Counted from the stretch's first letter, positions 1 through 5,613 are shown. The stretch is DNA of 7,455 nt from Clostridiaceae bacterium (GCA_012799845.1 JAAZKL010000011.1:1-7455); one strand, 5' to 3'. The notes: a model not told the origin generated them from the sequence alone. Made by a program: numbers and translations.

Positions 1-208
1 AATTGATTAGTATTGTTATCCATGGCTCATACACATCATAGTCAGTTTCGACCTCGACCCACAGCTCAGAACCCCTGGCATTGAACTCGACTCCGCTTCC
101 GGTCCAGAAAAGTGTAAGCGGAGAAAGGCACCCGGTCGTGCGCCCATGAACCTTCATATTCCTGATCCTGGGTAACGGGTACTCCTTCAGATCGCTGTTT
201 TCTTTCAT
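1..208 (-). CDS. SGNH/GDSL carbohydrate esterase (CE2-like), N-terminal part only
   Basis: This gene starts at an ATG (208-206) and runs off the left edge, leaving 69 visible residues with no stop. A good ribosome binding site, AGGTGG, lies 5 bases upstream (complement of 214-219). The visible part contains HGR at residues 21-23, then LTLFWTGSGVEFN (31-43), GSELWVEVE (46-54) and YEPWITILIN (60-69). This is the pattern of the beta-sandwich that precedes the SGNH hydrolase domain in carbohydrate esterase family 2-like proteins, which deacetylate sugars such as xylan or related glycans. The catalytic Ser and Asp-His would lie outside the window, so activity cannot be judged. No signal peptide is present: the N-terminus (MKENSDLKEY) is charged, so the product is probably cytoplasmic and may act on imported oligosaccharides. 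The family call rests on remembered pattern only. Confidence 0.72.
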   Translation of the reverse strand, partial: MKENSDLKEYPLPRIRNMKVHGRTTGCLSPLTLFWTGSGVEFNARGSELWVEVETDYDVYEPWITILIN

Positions 209-257
209 AAAGACCACCTGCCTGTATAAGGTATGTACTGCCTGCTATGACTCCATT

Positions 258-279
258 TCATTTATTGCATCATTTATTG
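258..279. repeat. Short direct repeat in the gap before the esterase gene
   Basis: The 10-base sequence TCATTTATTG occurs at 258-267 and again at 270-279, separated by 2 bases, giving a 12-bp period. It lies in the 100-bp gap between the stop of the Nudix-like gene (309) and the start of the esterase gene (208). Such spacing could suit a repressor half-site pair for the esterase gene, but it may equally be chance in AT-rich DNA. I found no convincing -35/-10 pair or terminator in this gap. Confidence 0.35.
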
Positions 280-308
280 GATACATGGGAAAATGATCGT
301 CCGCAGCG

Positions 309-1511
309 TTATAAGTATCTCTTCCTCAGCATAACCATACTGAGAGTATATAGGCAAGCCGACGTGCATTTGTTTTCACTGATGAATCTGTTTATATCCC
401 GGCTGTTGAAATCTACTGCACAGATTTCTTCTGTTTCCAGGACAGAATCTTTAGCTATGCTGTGCAGATCTTTGATCTTGTCTTCAGAAGCATCCATGAC
501 CACAACAGAGGAAATGCCGACCTCAAAATTATCCATGACCAGGAACAGATCCATGAATTTTTCCTTCTCAATATCCTTATAATAATGCTCCTTAATGCCC
601 AGTTCTTCATTCAGTCCCCTGTGCAAACACTTAACAAGGCTGATGTCTTTCCCTTCGATATCTGTAAAGGACAGCCCCTCATTCATCGTAACATGCCAGA
701 TACTTTCCCTGGTATTGGCCGTCCTTTTTGACCTTTTGGCAAAAACAATGCTCTTGTCACCTTTTTCTGAATAGACGATGAGGAACGTATTTACACCGAA
801 AGACGTCATAAAAGGCCTTAAGTGATCTATTCCCTCTACGGGATAAGTTTTCATATTGCATATAGGGTGATTGAGAGATTTCAATTCCTGGTATACCGAC
901 CTCATTACCTTATGGGTAAAATAATCAGTTTCATAAAACTCGATGCTTAATCCGGCATCTTCAGTCTCTCTGAGCCGGTGGCTCCTGATGGAATATATCC
1001 CGAACTTCTTGCCGTTAAAAATAGGGTAGGCTTTATCCAATTCATTCAAAAACCATTGTCCTGTTATTTCTTTGTGCTTTACTATGAGTTCCGCCAATCC
1101 CCCGATGCCGGTTATTTCATCAAGATCCTCCAGGCCTGTGTATTTTGAAAAAAAGAAATCCCTTTCAAAGTTTATATCGTTTCTTTTCATTTTTATTTGC
1201 TGTTTATAGGGTTCCGGGCAGTCCAGGCAGAATTTTTTCCCGGTGTTTATGATCTCTATATCCGTATGCTCGTAGAACGGGTCAGCATGGTCGATGGGCA
1301 TAATATTATGTTTTTCTATTACGAGTTTTTCATGGGCATCGTATAATTTTTTGAACTTTTTCTTCCTGTACTTCTCCGAAATATGGGAAAATGCTTTGTC
1401 AATTGCAGCGTCATAAACCTTTTCCAATGCTTTTCCGCCCAGGTATCCCACTGCCATCGCAATAAGAGTACCAAGATCGTGATCGAAAACATCCTTGATA
1501 AAATTCATCAT
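309..1511 (-). CDS. Nudix-like domain protein with N-terminal hydrophobic segment (function unknown)
   Basis: A 400-residue protein I cannot name. Residues 13-27 are hydrophobic and glycine-rich (LGTLIAMAVGYLGGK) and are followed by a helical stretch and a very basic patch (KYRKKKFKK, 48-56), which suggests membrane association with the rest in the cytoplasm. Residues about 118-210 contain an unassigned region with FFFSKYTGLEDLDEITGIGG and a later LSIEFYETDYF motif (188-198). Residues about 235-365 look like a Nudix fold: strands NTFLIVYS and SIVFAKRS, then WHVTMNEGL (272-280), then a helix ending RGLNEELGI (298-306), which resembles the end of the Nudix box (REUxEExGU). The box is degenerate: the Glu after Arg298 is Gly, and the expected upstream Glu (8 residues before Arg298) is Ile, so it may bind a nucleotide rather than hydrolyse one. 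Two in-frame ATGs (1511, 1508) follow an AGGGGTG site. Base composition is clearly more AT-rich than the neighbouring cluster genes, consistent with acquisition. Confidence 0.75.
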   Translation of the reverse strand: MMNFIKDVFDHDLGTLIAMAVGYLGGKALEKVYDAAIDKAFSHISEKYRKKKFKKLYDAHEKLVIEKHNIMPIDHADPFYEHTDIEIINTGKKFCLDCPEPYKQQIKMKRNDINFERDFFFSKYTGLEDLDEITGIGGLAELIVKHKEITGQWFLNELDKAYPIFNGKKFGIYSIRSHRLRETEDAGLSIEFYETDYFTHKVMRSVYQELKSLNHPICNMKTYPVEGIDHLRPFMTSFGVNTFLIVYSEKGDKSIVFAKRSKRTANTRESIWHVTMNEGLSFTDIEGKDISLVKCLHRGLNEELGIKEHYYKDIEKEKFMDLFLVMDNFEVGISSVVVMDASEDKIKDLHSIAKDSVLETEEICAVDFNSRDINRFISENKCTSACLYTLSMVMLRKRYL

Positions 1512-1570
1512 TTACACCCCTGCTATTTCCCGGATAATACCCCTGCGATTCCTGAATACATCCCTGCTGT
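1512..1570 (-). repeat. Degenerate GCAGGG-containing repeat supplying the Nudix-like gene's RBS
   Basis: On the minus strand GCAGGG occurs three times at near-regular spacing (complements of 1562-1567, 1541-1546 and 1518-1523, offsets 21 and 23 bases), each followed by a similar context (GATGTATT, GGTATTAT, GGTGTAAA). A further GCAGGG lies just downstream of the rlmH stop (complement of 1619-1624). The last copy provides the AGGGG ribosome binding site of the Nudix-like gene. The rest of the 114-bp gap to rlmH holds palindromes (CTGCCGGCAG at 1603-1612, GGATATCC near 1590) but no U-tract terminator. Whether the repeat is functional is unknown. Confidence 0.4.
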
Positions 1571-1625
1571 TACCAATAAATCTTCTGCAGGATATCCGAA
1601 GTCTGCCGGCAGCCCTGTCCCTGCT

Positions 1626-2105
1626 TCATTTATGATAAGGCTCACCATTTATTATCTTAAATGCCCGGTATACCTGCTCGAGCAATATAAGACGTGACAG
1701 TTGATGCGGAAATGTCATGTCAGACAGCGAAAGCCTCATGTTGGCTTTTTTGACAAGCTCCGGAGCCAACCCAAGAGAGCCTCCTATAACAAAGGTGATG
1801 CTGGAACTGCCGCTTACCATGCAGTTTTTCAGTGCTTCTGCAAATTCCTCGGAACTCTTTTTTGCTCCCTTTACATCCAGGACTACGAGGTAATCGCCAT
1901 CCCTCACCTTGTCGAGGACCCTGACCGCTTCCCTGCTTTTTACCTGCTCCTCCTGGGCGGCGCTCAGATTTTCCGGCGCCGGCTCGTCCGCGACTTCTGT
2001 GATCTGAAGGTCACAAAACCGGGACAGGCGCTTGGAATACTCCGCAATGCCTTCCTTTAGATATCGCTCTTTGATTTTTCCAATTGCAATGATAGAGATT
2101 TTCAT
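1626..2105 (-). CDS. rlmH: 23S rRNA (pseudouridine(1915)-N3)-methyltransferase RlmH
   Basis: RlmH is a SPOUT-class methyltransferase that uses S-adenosylmethionine to methylate N3 of pseudouridine 1915 in helix 69 of 23S rRNA, acting on the assembled 70S ribosome in the cytoplasm. The 159-residue length matches the family (155-159). The hallmark SAM-knot motifs are intact: FVIGGSLG at 105-112, LSLSDMTFPHQLSR at 125-138 and LLEQVYRAFKI at 141-151, and the protein ends in the typical GEPYHK. The start ATG lies directly in front of MKISIIAIGKIK, the normal family N-terminus. No strong Shine-Dalgarno is visible, only a weak GGTAA about 8 bases upstream. The gene closes the yyc/wal cluster, as in Bacillus and Staphylococcus, but here it is separated from walJ by a 419-bp repeat-containing gap and has its own promoter candidate. 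Confidence 0.97.
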   Translation of the reverse strand: MKISIIAIGKIKERYLKEGIAEYSKRLSRFCDLQITEVADEPAPENLSAAQEEQVKSREAVRVLDKVRDGDYLVVLDVKGAKKSSEEFAEALKNCMVSGSSSITFVIGGSLGLAPELVKKANMRLSLSDMTFPHQLSRLILLEQVYRAFKIINGEPYHK

Positions 2106-2173
2106 TTTTTACATTACCATATAAGCATTATTCTCTTGGGCAATAAGCCGGGAAATAAGGCCGCGGTGTTCAA

Positions 2174-2243
2174 TTTATCAAGTAAAGAGCACTCAGCATC
2201 CCGATTCCTGCATTTTAGATTGACATAATGCTCTTTATCAAGT
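2174..2243. repeat. Direct and inverted repeats around the rlmH promoter
   Basis: TTTATCAAGT is present at 2174-2183 and again at 2234-2243, exactly 60 bp apart. A perfect 9-bp inverted repeat, TAAAGAGCA (2183-2191) and TGCTCTTTA (2229-2237), touches both copies and encloses 37 bp. The right half overlaps the -35 box and the left half lies just past the predicted transcription start of the rlmH promoter. In RNA reading through from walJ the inverted repeat could fold, but no U-tract follows, so it is not a canonical terminator. A protein operator with two half-sites is an alternative. Both functions are inference. Confidence 0.5.
2212..2241 (-). promoter_or_regulatory. Sigma-A type promoter candidate for rlmH
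   Basis: On the minus strand a -35 box TTGATA (complement of 2236-2241) is followed after 18 bases by a -10 box TAAAAT (complement of 2212-2217). Transcription would start near 2205, giving a leader of about 100 bases before the rlmH ATG. A second TTGACA at 2253-2258 has no good partner -10 at the right distance. The boxes fit the housekeeping consensus well, but the assignment is by eye. Confidence 0.55.
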
Positions 2244-2357
2244 TTTTATGTAGTCTATTTATTGTCAAGTTTCAATATTCTCATCATTTTCTACATCTAT
2301 AGTTGAAATTTTGCTCATCCAGGCTTTATTTCCCATGTCTGTCGGCATATTTCCCGT

Positions 2358-2524
2358 GTCCATCCCTGCATCCTGTCCGTCCCTTGGAACCGTCTGTCCC
2401 TGGAACCGTCCGTCCCTGGAAAATATCCGCCCCTGGAACCGTGCGTCCCTTGGAACTCTCCATCCCTGGAACCGTCCGTCCCTGGAAAATATCCGCCCCT
2501 GGATACCGTCCATCCCCCGGAACG
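2358..2524 (-). repeat. Tandem GGTTCCAGGGACGGAC array abutting the walJ stop codon
   Basis: About ten head-to-tail units of 16-17 bp, starting at 2358 (degenerate), 2375, 2392, 2408, 2425, 2441, 2458, 2474, 2491 and 2508, and ending at 2524, one base before the walJ stop triplet. On the plus strand units read like GTCCGTCCCTGGAACC, and on the minus strand GGTTCCAGGGACGGAC. A higher-order 66-67 bp duplication is visible: units at 2392-2457 match those at 2458-2524 one for one, and the unit GTCCGTCCCTGGAAAAT is identical at 2408-2424 and 2474-2490. Both strands stay open in some frames (minus 2513-2265, plus 2303-2575), because 66 is a multiple of three and the unit contains no stop, but the translations are simple repeats (GRFQG, VPRDG) without a convincing start site, so I do not call a gene. 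No self-complementary stem or U-tract is present. The minus strand is rich in GG and GGG runs. Similar GGGACGGTTC-type repeats are, from memory, scattered between genes in many Clostridia. Confidence 0.85.
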
Positions 2525-3313
2525 CTAGATCTCGATGATCCTGCTTACGCGGTCCCTGAGGGCGACATCAAGTGAGATGTCCGAATCCGCATTGACGCAC
2601 TTTTCGCACAGGACGCTGCGGACGGTCTGGTAGGCCAGCTCAGGGAAGTTGTTTTCCTTGCTGAGGTGCCCGAGCAGGAACTTCCTGGTGCCGCGCTCGG
2701 CCATATATGCGATGACTTCACCGGCAGCGTCATTGGAAAGATGGCCGTGCTTGCCTGCGATGCGTTGTTTCAGCGGCCACGGATAGGGACCCATCCTGAG
2801 CATTTCAATATCGTGGTTTGATTCAAGCAGCAGCAGGTCGCTGTCTTCAAAGCTGCGCAGCAGGTCCATGCTTATGTGTCCGATATCGGTAGCTATGGTC
2901 GCTTTCTTCCCCGCTGCGGAAAAGCTGTAGCCCACAGGTTCGTTAGCGTCATGCGGTATTGGGAAAGGAGTAATGGTGATATCCCCTATTTCAAAAGGCA
3001 CATAAGTTGAAAATTTCTTTTTGTTGCTCTCAGAAACGGGGCCGATCATCTGCTCCATCGCTTCCCAGGTACCTGTGCTCGCATATATCGGCAGGTTGTA
3101 CCTGCGCGCCAGAACGCCCGCACCCCTGACGTGATCGATATGTTCGTGGGACACTAAAACAGCGCTGATCTCCGAAAGCGATTCACCAATCGAACTCAAC
3201 GCCTCAGCAATTTTTTTACCGCTCAATCCTGCTTCGACCAGCAGCTTTGTATTTTCTGTGCAGACAAATATGGCATTGCCGCTGCTGCCGCTGAATAAAC
3301 TGCAAATTCTCAT
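2525..3313 (-). CDS. walJ: Metallo-beta-lactamase-fold exonuclease-like protein WalJ (YycJ)
   Basis: A 262-residue metallo-beta-lactamase-fold protein of the YycJ/WalJ family (B. subtilis YycJ is about 264 residues), a conserved partner of the WalRK cluster. The family shows 5'-to-3' DNA exonuclease activity and has been linked to mismatch repair and to co-ordination of wall growth with replication. The protein is cytoplasmic, with no signal peptide. Metal ligands are intact: HEHIDH at 56-61 (His56, His58, Asp60, His61), HD at 121-122, Asp143 in TDIGH, GHLSND at 190-195, and a final His216 in LGHLSKEN. The N-terminus MRICSLFSGSSGNA is the usual family start, with GGTGAT a few bases upstream as ribosome binding site. 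It follows murA after 94 bp. The stop codon directly touches the tandem repeat array downstream. Confidence 0.93.
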   Translation of the reverse strand: MRICSLFSGSSGNAIFVCTENTKLLVEAGLSGKKIAEALSSIGESLSEISAVLVSHEHIDHVRGAGVLARRYNLPIYASTGTWEAMEQMIGPVSESNKKKFSTYVPFEIGDITITPFPIPHDANEPVGYSFSAAGKKATIATDIGHISMDLLRSFEDSDLLLLESNHDIEMLRMGPYPWPLKQRIAGKHGHLSNDAAGEVIAYMAERGTRKFLLGHLSKENNFPELAYQTVRSVLCEKCVNADSDISLDVALRDRVSRIIEI

Positions 3314-3340
3314 CTCTATATCACCATGGCAATGTTCCGT

Positions 3341-3373
3341 CTGTCATCGTGACAGCGCTTAATTTATCGCTGT
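3341..3373 (-). promoter_or_regulatory. Alternative hairpins in the walJ leader
   Basis: Three short arms lie in the 94-bp murA-walJ gap. CTGTCA (3341-3346) and TGACAG (3350-3355) form a 6-bp hairpin with a 3-base loop. ACAGCG (3352-3357) pairs perfectly with CGCTGT (3368-3373) across a 10-base loop. The middle arm is shared, so only one of the two hairpins can form at a time. No U-tract follows either hairpin in the minus direction, and I see no clear -35/-10 pair in this gap. A leader switch, a processing site or a protein operator are all possible. Confidence 0.35.
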
Positions 3374-3407
3374 GACCATATTCCATCGTTTACCGGACAA
3401 TGTTTCA

Positions 3408-4670
3408 TCATTTTTCGATCCTGCAGATATCCGCCCCCAGGCTCTGCAGCTTGCCGACAAAGTCCTCATAACCCCGGTCTATGTACTTTACATTGTTGAC
3501 CTCTGTCCTGCCTTCTGCAGCAAGGCCTGCCAGCACGACCGCCGCCCCGGCCCTCAGGTCGATAGCGTTGACCTGGGCGCCCGTCAGGGGCACAGGACCT
3601 TCAATGATAGCCATCCCACCGTTTGCACGTATCTTTGCGCCCATCCTTCTCAACTCGTCTACATACTGGAACCTCTGGGGCCATATGCTTTCCGTTATGG
3701 TACTGCTTCCGTCAGCGAGACAAAGAAGGACCGTGATCGGTGGATGAAGATCTGTTGCAAAACCGGGATACGGAAGCGTCTTTATATTCGCCTTTCGAAT
3801 GGTTCCGTTGCCGCCCGTCACCCTTACCCAATCATCGCCTTCTTCAACATTGATGTTCATTTCCTGCAGCTTTGCAGACAACGACTCTATATGTTTCGGT
3901 ATGATGTTCCTTACAGTTACATCGCCGTCAGTGGCGGCCGACGCTATCATGAACGTTCCCGCCTCGATCATATCAGGTATTATGGAGTGGACATGGCCGC
4001 CCTTCAGTCTCCCGACTCCTCTTATCTTTATCACATCTGTGCCGGCGCCCTTTATGTCCGCTCCGGCAGCATTGAGGAAATTGGCCGTATCCACTATATG
4101 GGGCTCTTTAGCTGCATTTTCGATAACAGTGGTACCTTCTGCCCTGACTGCTGCAAGCATAAGGTTTATGGTCGCTCCGACGCTGATAACGTCCAGGTAT
4201 ATCTGGTTCCCTATGAGCTTTTCGGCAGAGAGCTTGATCATTCCATTCTCAACGACGACCTTTGCACCCAGGGCCTCAAACCCCTTTATATGCTGATCTA
4301 TCGGCCTGTGGCCAAAATTGCAGCCTCCGGGGAAGGCCACCTCCGCCCTTCCGAAACGGCCGAGCAGCGCCCCCAAAAGGTAATAAGAAGCTCTCATGCT
4401 TTTGATCATGTCATAGGAAGCTATATAGGAATTTACACCGCTGGAATCGACAAGAACGGTGTTTCTGTCTATAAAATCGACCTTTGCTCCAAGCTGAGCA
4501 AGGGTATCTTCCAGTATTCGTGTGTCCTTTATGTCAGGCAGATTCTCTATCCTGCAGCTGCCCTCGATAAGTAATGCCGCCGGCAGTACAGCGACCGCTG
4601 CATTTTTGGCTCCGCTGATAAATATATCGCCTTTCAGCGGTTTGCGCCCGTTTATGATGATTCTTTCCAA
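3408..4670 (-). CDS. murA: UDP-N-acetylglucosamine 1-carboxyvinyltransferase MurA
   Basis: MurA transfers enolpyruvate from phosphoenolpyruvate to UDP-N-acetylglucosamine, the first committed step of peptidoglycan synthesis in the cytoplasm. I place the start at TTG 4670-4668, giving 420 residues (E. coli 419). It yields the family N-terminus MERIIINGRKPLKG and puts the active-site SGAKN Lys-Asn at residues 22-23, exactly the E. coli numbering, and an AGGTG site lies 8 bases upstream. An in-frame TTG at 4727 would add 19 atypical residues and lies only about 5 bases past the predicted transcription start. The catalytic cysteine is present in the PGGC motif (Cys117), so fosfomycin sensitivity is expected on target grounds. 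The loop region containing TDLHPP and the helix YVDELRRMGAKI are intact. Its position between yycI and walJ joins it to the WalRK accessory genes, although a promoter candidate of its own precedes it. Confidence 0.95.
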   Translation of the reverse strand: MERIIINGRKPLKGDIFISGAKNAAVAVLPAALLIEGSCRIENLPDIKDTRILEDTLAQLGAKVDFIDRNTVLVDSSGVNSYIASYDMIKSMRASYYLLGALLGRFGRAEVAFPGGCNFGHRPIDQHIKGFEALGAKVVVENGMIKLSAEKLIGNQIYLDVISVGATINLMLAAVRAEGTTVIENAAKEPHIVDTANFLNAAGADIKGAGTDVIKIRGVGRLKGGHVHSIIPDMIEAGTFMIASAATDGDVTVRNIIPKHIESLSAKLQEMNINVEEGDDWVRVTGGNGTIRKANIKTLPYPGFATDLHPPITVLLCLADGSSTITESIWPQRFQYVDELRRMGAKIRANGGMAIIEGPVPLTGAQVNAIDLRAGAAVVLAGLAAEGRTEVNNVKYIDRGYEDFVGKLQSLGADICRIEK

Positions 4671-4738
4671 CCCCTGCGCACCTGCTTTCTTATCATTCGT
4701 ATAACGGACAAGAAAAATATGCCCCAATTTCCTATTAC

Positions 4739-4747
4739 ATTATATCA
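4739..4747 (-). promoter_or_regulatory. Extended -10 promoter candidate for murA
   Basis: The minus strand reads TGATATAAT here: a perfect TATAAT (complement of 4739-4744) preceded by the extended -10 dinucleotide TG one base upstream. The -35 region is poor: TAGTAA at 17 bases, or TTGTAG at 20 bases. An extended -10 promoter often does without a good -35. The start would fall near 4732, about 60 bases before the preferred murA TTG at 4670. Confidence 0.55.
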
Positions 4748-4768
4748 CTGTTTTTTATATATTACTAC

Positions 4769-4796
4769 AATGACATTTGGTGCGCCAAGTGCCATC
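4769..4796 (-). promoter_or_regulatory. Hairpin at the yycI stop codon
   Basis: The minus-strand RNA can fold a 12-position stem with a 4-base CGCA loop. The arms are plus-strand 4785-4796 and 4769-4780, with one mismatch and two G-U pairs, and the 5' arm overlaps the yycI stop codon. No U-run follows, so it is not a classical intrinsic terminator. It could weaken read-through into murA, protect the 3' end of a processed yycHI message, or be incidental. The murA promoter candidate lies just downstream. Confidence 0.4.
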
Positions 4797-5613
4797 AGGT
4801 GTCATGCGAACTAATATATGCAGGCTCAGACATGCCCTTTATTTTGACGCGCCAGACGGGCAGAAGCTCGACTGATTCAACATCTTCCATCTCGGGTTCT
4901 TCCAGCTTGTACCCGCTGTCTATCGACGTGATGACTATGTCGTTCTCTTCTTTGAAGTATGCCAGCAAAGCCTGATAAGCTTCGAATTGTTCAATGCTTT
5001 CATTTGAAAAGCCCTCGAACCGGTGCTTTCGGAATTCAAGCCGGCTTACCGTCCTGCCGGTGATAGTAACGGAAAAGTAATTGTCATAAAGCAGTGAACC
5101 GCCAAACTCTTCTACATAATTTATGGACCAGCTTCCGTCACTGTTCTGTACTGCCAGGTCCTGTTCATACTTACCGTCGAGCAGTCCCTTCTCTTTTATG
5201 AATTTCATGGCAGTCTCATCAGCATCCATAATGCTGATTGTCTCCGCTGTCCTGTCTGCAGATCCGGCAGTGTATATGAACCTGTCAGGACCAGGGAATT
5301 CCAGCTTTCCGCCGTCATTATAAAACTGAGAACCGTCCCCGGATACATCGTAGTCATTCCCCAACAGTTTACCGGCAATTTCTTCCCTGTTCAGTTCGCT
5401 CTTTATGTAGACAAGCCTGCTGCTGCCGACCGGCTTTGAAGGGATATCGCATTCAAGCGATACGCCCCTTTGCGCAAGTATTATTTTCGTATTCTCCAGG
5501 GTTTCCCTGCTGACACTGTGGCTGCCGCGAACTATCAATGTGTTCACGAGCAGGAAAATATTGAAAGCCAGTAACAGGACAATTACCACATTTTTAGCTT
5601 TTGATACATCCAT
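4795..5613 (-). CDS. yycI: Two-component system regulatory protein YycI (WalI)
   Basis: YycI is a single-pass membrane protein. In B. subtilis it binds YycH and, through their membrane segments, modulates the WalK sensor kinase that controls autolysins and wall metabolism. The 272 residues compare with about 280 for B. subtilis. The N-terminus MDVSKAKNVVIVLLLAFNIFLL is the family hallmark: a short cytoplasmic stub followed by a membrane helix at about 8-28. The remainder is the extracytoplasmic mixed alpha/beta domain, with motifs such as ETAMKFIKEKGLL and WSINYVEEFGG in repeated PepSY-like segments. The start lies 3 bases after the yycH stop, and its ribosome binding site (AAGGTGA) lies inside the yycH 3' end, so the two are translationally coupled. 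A regulatory target (WalK) is not visible in this window. Confidence 0.9.
   Translation of the reverse strand: MDVSKAKNVVIVLLLAFNIFLLVNTLIVRGSHSVSRETLENTKIILAQRGVSLECDIPSKPVGSSRLVYIKSELNREEIAGKLLGNDYDVSGDGSQFYNDGGKLEFPGPDRFIYTAGSADRTAETISIMDADETAMKFIKEKGLLDGKYEQDLAVQNSDGSWSINYVEEFGGSLLYDNYFSVTITGRTVSRLEFRKHRFEGFSNESIEQFEAYQALLAYFKEENDIVITSIDSGYKLEEPEMEDVESVELLPVWRVKIKGMSEPAYISSHDT

Noticed and set aside
1603..1612. CTGCCGGCAG palindrome as a terminator of rlmH
   Set aside because: Perfect palindrome with no loop and no following U-tract in the minus direction; not a usable terminator hairpin.
1701..2060. 119-codon plus-strand frame opposite rlmH
   Set aside because: Antisense shadow of a strongly conserved gene, with no motif and no ribosome binding site seen.
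2265..2513. 82-codon minus-strand frame across the repeat array
   Set aside because: The translation is mostly the tandem repeat read through (GRFQG, VPRDG). The only upstream G-run is part of the repeat and touches the ATG with no spacing. The opposite strand is equally open. Left as a repeat, not a gene.
2358..2524. CRISPR array
   Set aside because: Units are contiguous 16-17 bp copies with no unique spacers.
2303..2575. 90-codon plus-strand frame across the repeat array
   Set aside because: A proline-rich repeat translation that runs into the antisense of walJ, with no ribosome binding site or domain.
3372..4574. 400-codon plus-strand frame opposite murA
   Set aside because: It lies entirely antisense to a clearly conserved enzyme, has no recognisable domain and is rich in Cys, Tyr and His as expected from a shadow frame.
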